Positions 1 through 10,254 of a stretch of DNA of 64,000 nucleotides are shown here, in pieces (the stretch's first letter is position 1; the number at the start of each line of letters is the position of its first letter). The notes beneath the pieces were generated by a model. It was not told where the DNA came from. It did not search any database and saw only the letters and a program-made list of their open reading frames with translations. Source of the stretch: an uncultured Mucispirillum sp. GTDB lineage: Bacteria > Chrysiogenota > Deferribacteres > Deferribacterales > Mucispirillaceae. The translations under genes and the position numbers were made by a program. The stretch is from contig CALURO010000003.1 of assembly GCA_944323205.1 (NCBI GenBank), positions 175,933 to 239,932 on the forward strand, read 5' to 3'.

Positions 1-1830
1 TGGAAAGCAACTGATTTAAATTCTACTGCTTCACCATTTTTAGATGGTGTATTTCAAGGCAACTTTAATGATAACTGGAAATATGAAATACAATCAGATA
101 ATCAAAAAACAGAATTTTATCTGCAAAATGAATATAAAACTACATCAGGTCAGGTGCAGTATAATGAAGATGCTTATCAAAATGCAATTGATAATAATAT
201 TCCATTAACTTTCAGTGTAGACATATTTGATAATAAAACTGGTCAAGTTAAAAGAACAGATGTTTCAATAGATTTAAGTAAAGCAAACCCTGCAATCACA
301 AATGCAGAAACAGCACAAAATTATATTTTAGAGCAGTTAAATAATAATCAAGCTTTTGTAGATGCAGGCATTAGGTTTGCAAATAATAATGGAACAATAG
401 AAATACAGTCTGGCAGCGGAACAAAAATAGCAAACTTTGCAAACTCTGCAACAAACCCAGCAGAGAGAGCATTTGCAGGCTTTGTAATGGGCTTTGATAC
501 TGTTGCAAATGGAACGCTTCCAGATACTTTTGATACAGCATTTACATTCAGAGTAGCAGACCCGCTTGACCCAGCAGGTTCAAGTTTTAAAGAAATAACA
601 ATAGACCCAGTTGTAAATGAGAACATCACTAATATAACAGTATCAGCAAGTGAAACTTTTGCTCTTGATATAAACGGTCATAAAGTAAATATTTCATCAA
701 AAGATTTTATGGCAGCAGCAGATAAAGATGCTTTTATTAATGAAAAACTAAAAGAAGCTGGCATCAGTGTAAATGAAGGTGCAACACAAGTTACAAATAA
801 TGGTAACGGCACATACAGCTTTCAGGTAACAGCTTTCAGCAGTAAAGAAGATGTGCTTGCAAAAATAAATGCAGCGCTTGCTGATGCAGCAACAGGGACT
901 AATGGCAGGATAAAAGCAAATATTGCAGCAGACGGCTCTATTCAGTTTGTTGCATCTTCAACAGATTTACCTGTAGAAGTATCTGTTGAATCTGGTGCAT
1001 ATAACCCGCTCAGCATAGGTTTAACTCATAATGGTGGCACAGGTAATGTGGCAGAATTAACAGTATCTGGTGTGCAGACTCCAAAAACAGACCTTAGTGA
1101 GCTTTCAGAAGATGCAAGAACATTAACTATTACATATTATGATGAAAATACTAATGAGCAGAAAGAAGTAAAAGTTACTCTTGATAAAAAAGAGTATAAA
1201 TCAGTTCAAGAAATGGTAGATGATATTAATGCTCAGCTTGTAAAACAAGGTATTTCTGCAGATAATTTAAATGCTGTTGTAAATAGTAAAGGTGAAATAT
1301 CATTTGCAAAATCAAGTAACAGCACATTCGGTGGAATAGTTGTAGAAGGTGATTATGCAGGCACTCTTGGTTTTCCAAAAGCTGGGGACAGCGTATCAGT
1401 AAAAGTAACAAATGCAGAGGGCGGCTTAGTGCAGAATGTAACACTTGATACTGCAAATAAAAGTGTATTTGTATCAGACGGCTTACATTTAGGTTTTGAT
1501 GCTGGCTCACTTAGTGCAACAGACAGTTTTACTGCAGCAGTGGGCAGTGGTGTAGAAAACGAAATAGATACATTAGATGCAGCAGTAAATCAGGTTTTAC
1601 AGGCTGGAACATTAATAGGTACAAGAGGCCAGAGAGTAGAATCTGTAATAAAATTTCAGGAAACAGTTATTAAAAATAATGAAGAAATAAAAGCAGGTTA
1701 TTTAGGTGCTACAGCTACTGATATTATTAAACTTACTACTGATTTAGAGCTTTCAAAAACGGCTTATAAGTCTGCTGTGAGTATAGTAACTTCAATGATG
1801 AGCATTTCTATACTAGATTTTCTTGGATAA
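1..1830 (+). CDS. flgL: Flagellar hook-associated protein FlgL (5' end outside window)
   Basis: The frame is open from base 1, so the N-terminus lies upstream and about 609 residues are visible. The last ~85 residues have the flagellin-type C-terminal D0/D1 helix pattern (LDAAVNQVLQAGTLIGTRGQ, then a helix ending in SMMSISILDFL). FlgL is the second hook-filament junction protein. The fliW-csrA pair immediately downstream is the classic neighbour of flgL, which favours FlgL over filament flagellin. The protein is much longer than a usual ~300-residue FlgL because of a large beta-rich, Ala/Thr/Asn-rich middle part, presumably a surface-exposed domain. It could be another large flagellin-like protein, but the context argues for FlgL. 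Confidence 0.85.
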   Translation, partial: WKATDLNSTASPFLDGVFQGNFNDNWKYEIQSDNQKTEFYLQNEYKTTSGQVQYNEDAYQNAIDNNIPLTFSVDIFDNKTGQVKRTDVSIDLSKANPAITNAETAQNYILEQLNNNQAFVDAGIRFANNNGTIEIQSGSGTKIANFANSATNPAERAFAGFVMGFDTVANGTLPDTFDTAFTFRVADPLDPAGSSFKEITIDPVVNENITNITVSASETFALDINGHKVNISSKDFMAAADKDAFINEKLKEAGISVNEGATQVTNNGNGTYSFQVTAFSSKEDVLAKINAALADAATGTNGRIKANIAADGSIQFVASSTDLPVEVSVESGAYNPLSIGLTHNGGTGNVAELTVSGVQTPKTDLSELSEDARTLTITYYDENTNEQKEVKVTLDKKEYKSVQEMVDDINAQLVKQGISADNLNAVVNSKGEISFAKSSNSTFGGIVVEGDYAGTLGFPKAGDSVSVKVTNAEGGLVQNVTLDTANKSVFVSDGLHLGFDAGSLSATDSFTAAVGSGVENEIDTLDAAVNQVLQAGTLIGTRGQRVESVIKFQETVIKNNEEIKAGYLGATATDIIKLTTDLELSKTAYKSAVSIVTSMMSISILDFLG

Positions 1831-1852
1831 TTAGTGTATAGTAGGTATATAT

Positions 1853-2332
1853 ATGGCAAATACTGTATCAAAACAGGACATTAAAAAGGACGGAAATAAT
1901 AGAATGAAGATTAATTCAGCCAAGCTTGGTGAGATTGAATATTCAGAAGATGATGTTATAACTTTAAGTTCTCCCCTTTTAGGGTTCCCTGATTTGCAGG
2001 ATTTTTTAATAATCTCTGATGATAACTCATACCCGTTTTTATGGTTTCAATCAGTAGAGGATACAGATATTTGTTTTATCCTTATTGAAACAAACACTTT
2101 TTTTAAGGACTATCATCCAGATATTCCAAAAAGGGAGTTGAAAGTTCTTGCAATAAGTGATAAGAAAGAAATGAAATTATTTTCTATCGTTGTAGTACCT
2201 ACTGACCCAAAATTATCTACTGCTAACCTGCGGGCACCGCTTGTAGTTAATTTTGAAAAAAAACTGGCGAAGCAGATTATCCTTGATGATGATGCTTATA
2301 AAATAAAAACGCCTTTATTTGAGAGTGAGTAA
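1853..2332 (+). CDS. fliW: Flagellar assembly factor FliW
   Basis: The product matches FliW, the protein antagonist of CsrA that couples flagellin levels to translation. Visible family features are the [23 protein letters not shown] start and the [21 protein letters not shown] block at about residues 115-140. Two starts are possible. The ATG at 1853 has an AGG about 7 nt upstream and gives 159 residues. The ATG at 1904 gives 142 residues and matches the usual FliW N-terminus ([13 protein letters not shown]) but has a weakly spaced ribosome site. The gene lies 22 bp after flgL and almost touches csrA, so the three probably form one operon. Confidence 0.92.
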   Translation: MANTVSKQDIKKDGNNRMKINSAKLGEIEYSEDDVITLSSPLLGFPDLQDFLIISDDNSYPFLWFQSVEDTDICFILIETNTFFKDYHPDIPKRELKVLAISDKKEMKLFSIVVVPTDPKLSTANLRAPLVVNFEKKLAKQIILDDDAYKIKTPLFESE

Positions 2333-2333
2333 T

Positions 2334-2573
2334 ATGTTAGTTCTCTCAAGAAAAAGCAACGAAAGCATCATGATTGGCGATGATATTGAAGTTAGGGTAG
2401 TGGAGATTACGGGCAAGGCTGTCAAGCTTGGTATAGAAGCGCCTAAAAATATAGTAGTTCATAGAAAAGAAGTCTATGAAGCTATTAAAAATGAAAACCT
2501 GCAGGCAGTACCTAAGGAAACACCGAAAGAAAATATTATCTCATTAGCTGAGTATTTTAAGAAGTATAAATAA
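2334..2573 (+). CDS. csrA: Carbon storage regulator / translational regulator CsrA
   Basis: This 79-residue protein begins [20 protein letters not shown] and continues with the [20 protein letters not shown] core, the textbook CsrA fold including the RNA-binding GIEAP segment and the conserved Arg in VHRKE. CsrA is a dimeric RNA-binding regulator that masks ribosome sites, typically of flagellin mRNA. FliW sequesters it. Translation starts 2 nt after the fliW stop, with the ribosome site GAGAGTGAG lying inside the end of fliW, so the two are probably translationally coupled. It has a roughly 20-residue Lys/Glu-rich C-terminal extension beyond the minimal ~60-residue core. Confidence 0.97.
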   Translation: MLVLSRKSNESIMIGDDIEVRVVEITGKAVKLGIEAPKNIVVHRKEVYEAIKNENLQAVPKETPKENIISLAEYFKKYK

Positions 2574-2657
2574 TATATATTTACAGGTGTTACCATAGTA
2601 GACATTAATCATCTTCCTATTAAAGATTTAAAAATCTCTGTAGAAGATATCAACACA

Positions 2658-3245
2658 ATGGAGCCTATTTCTTTTCAAGGCCCTATTACTGTAGTAGATA
2701 ATTTATCAAAAGCAGAGGCAGCATTAGACAAACTTTTTGCAGCAGAATGTATAGGTTTTGATACAGAATCCCGTCCAGCATTTTTTAAGGGGCAAAAATT
2801 TCCTGTTTCAATTATACAGCTTGCAACTAATGAAGAAGCGTTTATTTTCCAGTTAAAATATGTGCGTTTTTCCGGCAGACTTGTAGAGCTTTTATCAAAT
2901 GATAAAATAACTAAAGTAGGCGTTGGTGTGCAGGACGATATAAGACGCTTAAATGAGCTGTGCAAATTTAAGCAGGGCGGTTTTTATGATTTATCTGCTG
3001 AAATGAAAAAGAAAGGTCTTGTGCAGTCTGGTGCAAGAGCATTAACAGCAAGATATTTAGGCAGAAAGCTTGTAAAAAGCTCACAAAAAACTAACTGGGC
3101 TTTAAGCAAACTTACACCAAGACAGCTTGAATATGCAGCAACTGATGCATGGATATGTTTACAGTTAATTGATTATGTAAAAAATGATGATACAGACTAT
3201 TTTGCTTTACGAAAGGAAGCAGAAAAAGAAAAAGAAAAGAAATAA
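2658..3245 (+). CDS. 3'-5' exonuclease, RNase D-like (DEDDy family)
   Basis: The DEDDy exonuclease motifs are all visible: Exo I in CIGFDTES (D and E), Exo II in VGVGVQDDIRRL (D), and Exo III in EYAATDAW (Y and D). The product is a single-domain 195-residue nuclease without the HRDC domains of RNase D, and should remove nucleotides from RNA or DNA 3' ends. The first ATG is at 2658 with a poor ribosome site. The frame is open upstream, and an AGGTG at 2585-2589 sits 5 nt before an ATA at 2595. That context (AGGTGTTACNAT) is the same as for the next gene, whose start is ATG, so 2595 may be the real start and would add 21 residues. Confidence 0.85.
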   Translation: MEPISFQGPITVVDNLSKAEAALDKLFAAECIGFDTESRPAFFKGQKFPVSIIQLATNEEAFIFQLKYVRFSGRLVELLSNDKITKVGVGVQDDIRRLNELCKFKQGGFYDLSAEMKKKGLVQSGARALTARYLGRKLVKSSQKTNWALSKLTPRQLEYAATDAWICLQLIDYVKNDDTDYFALRKEAEKEKEKK

Positions 3246-3257
3246 GAAGGTGTTACA

Positions 3258-3803
3258 ATGAAAAATGTATTAGTTATTTCAGGCCATACAGATTTAAATG
3301 ATTCTGTTGCAAATAAGACTATATTGGAAGAATTAGAGAAAAGTTTAGAAAGTAAAGAGATTAGATATCTTGATAAATTATACCCCGATTTTAAGGTAGA
3401 TAGAGCAAAAGAGCAGGAGTTATTAGTAAAATCAGATATTATAATGTTTGTATTTCCACTTTTTTGGTTTAATGCTCCATCTATTATACAAAGGTATCTA
3501 GAAGAAGTTTTTACACATGGTTTTTCCCATGGCAGCACAGGTGATAAATTAAAGGGTAAAAAAGTTATAGTTTCCATTACATCTGGTGCTGAAGAAAGTG
3601 CTTATATAAAAGAAAATAATGACAGCAAAATAGATGATTTTCTTATACCTTTAAAAACTACATGTGCTTTTACTGGTATGAAGTTTTTAGGTTATGTATT
3701 TACAGGTGGTGTTTCATACCAGAACAGAATAAATGCAGAAAAAATAGAAGAGATAAAAGAAAAAGCAAAACTTCATGCAAAAAAATTAATAGATATGATA
3801 TAA
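3258..3803 (+). CDS. NAD(P)H oxidoreductase, flavodoxin-like fold (KefF/MdaB type)
   Basis: The N-terminus VLVISGHTDLNDSVANKT resembles the flavin-phosphate loop of the Flavodoxin_2 family. The segment IIMFVFPLFWFNAPSIIQRYLEEVFTHGF is the family's typical PLxW-aPaxLKxxxDrvf region, and TSGAEESAY follows. It is likely a cytosolic FMN or FAD quinone reductase of about 20 kDa, acting on quinones or as a KefF-like partner. The start ATG has AGGTG 5 nt upstream. It lies 12 bp after the exonuclease gene, probably in the same transcript, and is followed by hairpins at 3811-3884. The physiological substrate cannot be read from the sequence. Confidence 0.82.
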   Translation: MKNVLVISGHTDLNDSVANKTILEELEKSLESKEIRYLDKLYPDFKVDRAKEQELLVKSDIIMFVFPLFWFNAPSIIQRYLEEVFTHGFSHGSTGDKLKGKKVIVSITSGAEESAYIKENNDSKIDDFLIPLKTTCAFTGMKFLGYVFTGGVSYQNRINAEKIEEIKEKAKLHAKKLIDMI

Positions 3804-3810
3804 ATAGATT

Positions 3811-3836
3811 AGGGCAGGTTTAAAAATATCTGCCCT
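3811..3836. terminator. Hairpin after the oxidoreductase gene
   Basis: AGGGCAG pairs with CTGCCCT around a short A/T loop just after the stop at 3803. No strong T-run follows, so on its own it is a weak terminator. It may act together with the next hairpin. Confidence 0.5.
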
Positions 3837-3856
3837 TAGTTATATGTAAGTAATAA

Positions 3857-3884
3857 AAAAGCCATGCTTTAAAACATGGCTTTT
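3857..3884. terminator. Intrinsic terminator
   Basis: AAAAGCCATG and CATGGCTTTT form a perfect 10-bp stem around CTTTAAAA. T's end the plus strand and A's precede the stem, so it could work in both directions. It closes the flgL-to-oxidoreductase gene run. Confidence 0.8.
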
Positions 3885-3898
3885 ACTATATTAAATTA

Positions 3899-3994
3899 TT
3901 ATATACCCGGATAATGTGCTAATGATTCTACATATCCATCTTTATTAATAGTAAATAAAATATCCATTAGATAACCAGTATCGTAGTATATCAT
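3899..3994 (-). pseudogene. Remnant: C-terminal fragment of an unrecognised protein
   Basis: The minus strand reads MIYYDTGYLMDILFTINKDG and then YVESLAHYPGI before a stop. This looks like genuine protein sequence (the C-terminal end of a small exported or periplasmic protein), but only about 31-35 codons remain before an upstream stop and there is no ribosome site. It is probably debris of a deleted gene. The family is not recognised. Confidence 0.35.
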
Positions 3995-4128
3995 CAAATG
4001 AACAAATAATTATTCATAAGGCAAATCAAATATATAAAAATGCGGTTGTAAATGAAATTGAAATATATAAAAAATACTGCTGTGATTTTAAAAAGCTTGA
4101 AGAAGTGTATAAGAAATATCAAAAATAA
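3955..4128 (+). pseudogene. Remnant: C-terminal fragment of a Lys/Tyr-rich helical protein
   Basis: The frame is open from the stop at 3952-3954 to the stop at 4126-4128 but has no start codon. It reads through SSNEQIIIHKANQIYKNAVV and then a Lys/Glu-rich helix ending EEVYKKYQK. Codon composition looks coding. It overlaps the minus-strand fragment, so at least one of the two is not ancestral. It is most likely the tail of a deleted gene. Confidence 0.3.
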
Positions 4129-4172
4129 GTAAATAATTGGTATGTAAAAGTAACATAATACATACTTTTGAT

Positions 4173-4246
4173 AATGGACTCCCTGCCTGTTTCTAAGCTG
4201 AATTGGCGGTTGCTTATATATGAAACAGGCAGAGGATAATTCCATT
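4173..4246. other. Long imperfect hairpin, possible structured RNA or mobile-element remnant
   Basis: AATGGA (4173-4178) pairs with TCCATT (4241-4246). Inside it, CTGCCTGTTTC (4183-4193) pairs perfectly with GAAACAGGCAG (4222-4232) around a 28-nt loop. No T-run follows, so it is not an ordinary terminator. It sits in a gene-free stretch. A ribosome-site-like GGAAGGA and a four-codon frame (ATG TTT ATG CGT TAA) follow at about 4250-4278, with nothing recognisable behind them. Confidence 0.45.
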
Positions 4247-4282
4247 GTCGGAAGGATATTATTATGTTTATGCGTTAAAATA

Positions 4283-4314
4283 ATCTGCCGAATTATGAAA
4301 AATATTTGGCGGAT
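4283..4314 (-). terminator. Probable terminator of the small minus-strand gene
   Basis: ATCTGCC and GGCGGAT form a 7-bp stem with one G-U pair. Read on the minus strand, the hairpin is followed by TTATTTT. It lies 17 bp beyond the stop of the gene at 4331-4546. Confidence 0.55.
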
Positions 4315-4330
4315 ATTAATCTTTTCGGTA

Positions 4331-4546
4331 TTAGGCCATATTCACAGCCTGTAATCGTTCTAACGCCTCTTTCGAAATAATTACTTTATCCATAGACATT
4401 CCTGCGTCTTCTGAATTAGATTTACTATTATCTACTTTTTCTCCACGCAGAAGTTTGGAAAGTTCTGATACACTTTTTTCATTTTTGCTGGCAGCTGTAT
4501 ATGCTGCATACTGGTTAGAGTTAGAAATTAATAGAGAATCAGTCAT
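4331..4546 (-). CDS. Small hypothetical protein (71 aa)
   Basis: An AAGGAG ribosome site stands 8 nt before the minus-strand ATG at 4546, giving MTDSLLISNSNQYAAYTAAS and so on; an overlapping GTG at 4555 is too close to that site. The protein is soluble, Ser/Lys-rich and without a signal peptide. It ends with a DKVIISKEALERLQA segment. Short proteins with a 'D-x-V-x-IS-x-EA' tail occur near flagellar genes in other bacteria, but that is only an impression and no function is proposed. The good ribosome site and the terminator behind it support a real gene. Confidence 0.6.
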   Translation of the reverse strand: MTDSLLISNSNQYAAYTAASKNEKSVSELSKLLRGEKVDNSKSNSEDAGMSMDKVIISKEALERLQAVNMA

Positions 4547-4636
4547 TATAAACACTCCTTTGCCACCCTGCTTGGCTTATGCGATATCCATAGCAATCAG
4601 CGTGCCAAAAAAAAGACTTGCCAAAATTATAAAAAA

Positions 4637-6487
4637 ATGAAAAATACATCTATGATTAGTTTTGATAATGTTTCTAAAAGCTACGGCTCAAAAATTTTAT
4701 TTGACAATGTAACCTTTAATATTAACAAGGGTGAGCGCATAGGACTTGTTGGTAGAAATGGCAACGGAAAAACAACTCTTATGCGTATTATAACAGGGGA
4801 AGAAGAGGCAGACAGCGGAAAAGTTTCTATTCCAAAAAACTATAAAATCGGTTTTTTAAAGCAGCATATTAAGTTTGAAAAAAATACAGTTATTGAAGAA
4901 GCTATGCTTGGACTAAGTGATGAAGAAGTCCATGATAAATGGAAAGCAGAGAAAATACTTTTTGGTTTAGGCTTTAAGGAAGAGGATATGGAAAAAGCCC
5001 CGTCATCTTTTTCTGGTGGTTTTCAAGTGAGGCTTATGCTTGCACAGACTTTACTTTCCAGCCCAGATTTACTATTGCTTGATGAACCTACAAACTATCT
5101 TGATATTGTATCTGTAAGGTGGCTTAAAGGCTTTTTAAATTCATGGAAAGGTGAGCTTCTGCTTATTACTCACGACAGACAGTTTATGGACGATATAGTT
5201 ACCCATACAGCAGGCATCCACAGGGCAAGGGTGCGTAAAATAGAGGGTAAAACTGATAAATTTTATGAGCAGACAGCCCGTGATGAAGAAATATATGAAA
5301 AAACACGCATAAATGATGAGCAGAAGCGTAAAGAGCTGGAGCAGTATATTACAAGGTTTAGAGCAAAGGCACGCCTTGCAGGGCTTGTGCAGAGCCGTAT
5401 AAAAACTCTTAATAAAATGGAGAAAAAAGAAAAGCTGGAAGCTATTAAAAATCTAGAATTTGCATTTAAATATAAGCCTATCACATCAAAACAGATAATG
5501 AGAGCGGAAAATATTTCCTTTTCTTATGACGGTAGGAAATTTTTAATCAATAACTTGTCAATAATAATAGGCAGTGAAGACAAGATTGCAGTAATTGGTA
5601 AAAATGGCAAAGGTAAATCCACTTTATTAAAAGTCCTTGCAGGTATAATTCCTGCCACAAGTGGAAATGTGATATATCATACTGGCTGTGTAAAAGGCTA
5701 TTATGAGCAGACTAATGTTTCATCATTAAATCCTGATAACACTATTGAAGAAGAAATACAGTCAGTTTCAGATACATTTGATAGAACTTATGTTAGAAAT
5801 ATATGCGGTGCTATGCTTTTTGAGCAGGATAATGCCCTTAAAAAAATAAAAGTGCTTTCTGGTGGTGAAAAAAGCCGTGTTATGCTTGGTAAAATTATAG
5901 CAAGCCCACAGAATGTATTAATGCTTGATGAGCCAACAAACCATTTGGATATGGATTCATGCGATTCATTAATAGAAGCTGTTGATAATTTCCCCGGTGC
6001 TGTTATAATGGTAACCCACAATGAAATGTTTTTGCACGCACTTGCAAACAGACTTATAGTATTTCAAGATGAATACCCTTATGTATTTGAAGGAACTTAT
6101 GAAGAATTTTTAGAGAAAGAGGGCTGGCAGGAAGAAAATACTGCTAAAATAAAGGAAACAAAAACAAAACTTAATAAAAAAGATGCTAGAAAATTAAGAA
6201 GTGAAATAATTTCAGAAAAAAATAAAGTTTTAAAACCTTTAGAGCAGTCTGTGGAACATCTTGAAAACAGTATAAGCTCTTATGAAAATGAAATATCAGA
6301 ATTAAATGATTTATTAATTGAAGCATCATCTAATAATAATGGACTTTTGATTGGTGAATATGGTAAAAGATTAGCTGAGCTTAATAAATTAATAGATGAT
6401 GCATTTATTCAGCTTGATAATGCTTATGCAGTGCTGGAAGCAAAACAGCAGGAATATGAAAATAAATTAAATCAAATAGAGGAATAA
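4637..6487 (+). CDS. ABC-F family ATPase (YheS/Uup-like translation factor)
   Basis: Two ABC nucleotide-binding domains lie in one soluble chain with no membrane segment. Domain 1 has Walker A GRNGNGKTT (residues ~39-47), signature SGGFQVR and Walker B LLLLDEPTNYLD. Domain 2 has GKNGKGKST, LSGGEKSR and VLMLDEPTNHLD. The linker between them carries FRAKARLAGLVQSRIKTL, the P-site tRNA interaction motif region of the ABC-F class. A C-terminal coiled coil spans about residues 525-616. ABC-F proteins act on the ribosome, rescuing stalls or giving antibiotic protection. The linker and C-terminal coil look most like YheS/Uup. The ribosome site is weak; an internal start at 4652 is possible. Confidence 0.92.
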   Translation: MKNTSMISFDNVSKSYGSKILFDNVTFNINKGERIGLVGRNGNGKTTLMRIITGEEEADSGKVSIPKNYKIGFLKQHIKFEKNTVIEEAMLGLSDEEVHDKWKAEKILFGLGFKEEDMEKAPSSFSGGFQVRLMLAQTLLSSPDLLLLDEPTNYLDIVSVRWLKGFLNSWKGELLLITHDRQFMDDIVTHTAGIHRARVRKIEGKTDKFYEQTARDEEIYEKTRINDEQKRKELEQYITRFRAKARLAGLVQSRIKTLNKMEKKEKLEAIKNLEFAFKYKPITSKQIMRAENISFSYDGRKFLINNLSIIIGSEDKIAVIGKNGKGKSTLLKVLAGIIPATSGNVIYHTGCVKGYYEQTNVSSLNPDNTIEEEIQSVSDTFDRTYVRNICGAMLFEQDNALKKIKVLSGGEKSRVMLGKIIASPQNVLMLDEPTNHLDMDSCDSLIEAVDNFPGAVIMVTHNEMFLHALANRLIVFQDEYPYVFEGTYEEFLEKEGWQEENTAKIKETKTKLNKKDARKLRSEIISEKNKVLKPLEQSVEHLENSISSYENEISELNDLLIEASSNNNGLLIGEYGKRLAELNKLIDDAFIQLDNAYAVLEAKQQEYENKLNQIEE

Positions 6488-6502
6488 AAAAGGATTAGTG
6501 AT

Positions 6503-7297
6503 ATGAAAAATTTTATAATGCTTATTTTATTTATATTTTTTGCATTTTCTGTTTATGGTCAAAATATATCAGATACCAGTCAGCAGCAGGATAATAATAC
6601 CCTATTGGATAATAACACTATAATTGATAATAATATAGAAAATAATGATAATGTTAGCAAAGAAAGTATTGCAGAAGAAGATACGGCTAATGATGAGCTG
6701 CCCCCTGTATCAGAGCTTAAAAAACAGAAAAAGGCTGGCAAGCCTGATTTTAATAAGAAGAAAATCTCTCTTGACAGGATTGATGAAAAAAAATGGTCTT
6801 TGCGTGTAGGTTATAATTATTTTATACCAGATAATAAGTATTTAACAATATTTCAACATAAATTAAAAATCGGTGGTGCATACGATTTTAATAAAAATTT
6901 TCAAGTGCAGGCATTTCTACAGTATGCAGATGGTAAAAGCAGTTTTAATATAAATGGGGTATCCACTCAGTTTAAAGGAACATTATATAATGTTGGATTG
7001 CTTGCTGTTGGCTCATATCCTGTTGAATTACCACTAGGTTCTATTGCTCCATTTGGCAGTATTGGTGCTGCTTATACTTTTGGTAATTTAAATACAAGCT
7101 ATCAAGACGGCACAGAAAGTAAACAGAATTTATCAGGAGGTGCAATACTTGCTCAGGCAGGTTTGCAGTATAGCTATCATATACTATCACTGCGTGTATT
7201 TGGAGAATATTTATATGATTTTACACCGCTTAATAATCCTTATATTTCATCATTATCTGGTTTCAGTATTGGAGCAGAGTTAGGGATAAAATTTTAG
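6503..7297 (+). CDS. Outer-membrane beta-barrel protein
   Basis: The N-terminal signal peptide (MKNFIMLILFIFFAFSVYGQ) is followed by an Asn/Asp-rich low-complexity stretch (about residues 25-60) and a Lys-rich patch. From about residue 95 there are alternating hydrophobic strands and a terminal phenylalanine (GAELGIKF), as expected for BAM-dependent barrel insertion. A ribosome site AAGGA precedes the ATG, 16 bp after the ABC-F gene. The size (264 residues) fits an 8-10-stranded OmpA/OmpW-like porin or adhesin. The low-complexity region could span the periplasm or peptidoglycan. The exact family is not recognised. Confidence 0.75.
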   Translation: MKNFIMLILFIFFAFSVYGQNISDTSQQQDNNTLLDNNTIIDNNIENNDNVSKESIAEEDTANDELPPVSELKKQKKAGKPDFNKKKISLDRIDEKKWSLRVGYNYFIPDNKYLTIFQHKLKIGGAYDFNKNFQVQAFLQYADGKSSFNINGVSTQFKGTLYNVGLLAVGSYPVELPLGSIAPFGSIGAAYTFGNLNTSYQDGTESKQNLSGGAILAQAGLQYSYHILSLRVFGEYLYDFTPLNNPYISSLSGFSIGAELGIKF

Positions 7298-7302
7298 TAT
7301 AT

Positions 7303-7977
7303 ATGGATAAAAAACCACACTATCAAGGCCATAGACAGCGGCTGAAAGAAAAGTTTGATGATACGCCGTCAGTTTTAGCTGATTATGAAATATTAGAATT
7401 AATGCTTGGTTACTGTATACCAAGAAAAGATGTGAAACCGCTTGCAAAAGATATGCTTATGAAGGCAGGCTCTATTGGCAATATTTTTAATATTAATTTT
7501 CAGCAGATTGCTGGGGCAGGCAAAGAAACAGAAAGGTTTTTAAGAATTGCTGCTGAATTTTATAACAGAATAGAAAACTCATATTATGAAACAAAGCAGT
7601 CCCTTGCAAACCCAGAGCAGATATACAGGCTTTTAAAATACCATATTGGTTTTGCAGCAAATGAAAATTTTGCAGTTATTCTTTTAAACAGTAAAGGCTG
7701 CCTTATTGATAAGAAAATTATAACAGAAGGTGTTGTAAATACTGCAATAGTATATCCTAGACAGATAGCAGAATATGCACTTACAAATAAGGCAGTAAGT
7801 GTAGTTATTGCACACAACCATCCATCAGGAGACAGCAGCCCTTCAAGAAAAGATATAGAGCTTACAAATATTGTAGCAGAATCTCTTTCCACTCTTGGTA
7901 TAAAACTTAGAGACCATATAATAGTATGCAAAAATGAATATTCAAGCCTTTATGATTTAGGATATATAGAAGAATAG
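7303..7977 (+). CDS. radC: RadC family JAB-domain protein
   Basis: The 224-residue protein has an N-terminal helix-hairpin-helix-like UPF0758 domain (GHRQRLKEKFDDT, DYEILELMLGY). The C-terminal JAB/MPN metal-binding motif is HNHPSGDSSPSRKD, with the HxH and later Asp ligands, after an AIVYPRQIAEYAL segment. This is the standard RadC architecture; the family's biochemical role is still unsettled despite the 'DNA repair' label. It starts 6 bp after the outer-membrane protein gene and is probably co-transcribed with it. A GGAT-containing stretch just before the ATG may serve as a weak ribosome site. Confidence 0.9.
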   Translation: MDKKPHYQGHRQRLKEKFDDTPSVLADYEILELMLGYCIPRKDVKPLAKDMLMKAGSIGNIFNINFQQIAGAGKETERFLRIAAEFYNRIENSYYETKQSLANPEQIYRLLKYHIGFAANENFAVILLNSKGCLIDKKIITEGVVNTAIVYPRQIAEYALTNKAVSVVIAHNHPSGDSSPSRKDIELTNIVAESLSTLGIKLRDHIIVCKNEYSSLYDLGYIEE

Positions 7978-8050
7978 GTCAGTTTTTGCAGAAAATTTGT
8001 ACATTTATATAAAAAAATGAAATTTTTTTTCATATTTTTAAAATTTCCCC

Positions 8051-8078
8051 TTGCTTTTTTTTATTATCATTGTAATAT
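8051..8078 (+). promoter_or_regulatory. Sigma-70-type promoter of groES-groEL
   Basis: TTGCTT at 8051-8056, 16 nt, then TAATAT at 8073-8078. The -10 box abuts the CIRCE operator, so repressor binding would block the start site. Confidence 0.65.
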
Positions 8079-8104
8079 TAGCACTCATAGAGAATGAGTG
8101 CTAA
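8078..8104 (+). promoter_or_regulatory. CIRCE operator (HrcA binding site)
   Basis: TTAGCACTC, 9 nt, GAGTGCTAA: a perfect match to the consensus inverted repeat. It implies that groES-groEL is repressed by HrcA, whose gene is not in this window. Confidence 0.97.
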
Positions 8105-8167
8105 TTAAAAACTGCACGAAATTATTAAAATATAATTAATATAAAATACAGGAGGCTTAGAGGTATA

Positions 8168-8458
8168 ATGGCTAAAATCCAACCTTTACAAGACAGAGTA
8201 ATTGTTAAACGCTTTGAAAGCGAAGAAAAAACTGCATCAGGTATTTTTATTCCTGATTCTGCAAAAGAAAAACCACAGGAAGGTGAAGTAGTTGCAGTTG
8301 GTGCAGGTAAATATTTAGATAATGGTAATGTTGTAAAACCAACAGTAAAAGCAGGTGATAAAGTTCTTTTCAGCAAATATGCTGGTACAGAAGTTAAAAT
8401 AGATGGTGAAGACCTGCTTATCATGAGAGAAGATGATATATTAGGTATCATTGGTTAA
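8168..8458 (+). CDS. groES: Co-chaperonin GroES
   Basis: This 96-residue protein shows the whole GroES pattern: the [12 protein letters not shown] start, the mobile loop around residues 17-32 ([18 protein letters not shown], carrying the GroEL-binding GIFIP tripeptide region), and the [21 protein letters not shown] roof and base strands. It forms the heptameric lid of GroEL. An AGGAGG-type site lies about 12 nt upstream, with a closer GAGG. It is expressed from the CIRCE-controlled promoter and is followed by groEL after 35 bp. Confidence 0.98.
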   Translation: MAKIQPLQDRVIVKRFESEEKTASGIFIPDSAKEKPQEGEVVAVGAGKYLDNGNVVKPTVKAGDKVLFSKYAGTEVKIDGEDLLIMREDDILGIIG

Positions 8459-8469
8459 TAATTAATTAA

Positions 8470-10134
<1,665 letters not shown>

Positions 10135-10190
10135 TAGGTTTATACCTTATCATATTCATACATTAATACATATAAAATAATATAAAATAT

Positions 10191-10217
10191 CCGCCGTATG
10201 AAAATACGGCGGTTTTT
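10191..10217 (+). terminator. Intrinsic terminator of groES-groEL
   Basis: CCGCCGTAT and ATACGGCGG form a 9-bp GC-rich stem with a GAAA-like loop, followed by TTTTTATTTTT. A strong rho-independent terminator. Confidence 0.93.
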
Positions 10218-10254
10218 ATTTTTAACTTATCTAAAAAGATGAATAAGCCACCAA

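Noticed and set aside
4455..4640. Plus-strand ORF of 61 codons opposite the small minus-strand gene
   Set aside because: It lies antisense to a gene with a better ribosome site and terminator, and has no recognisable sequence of its own.
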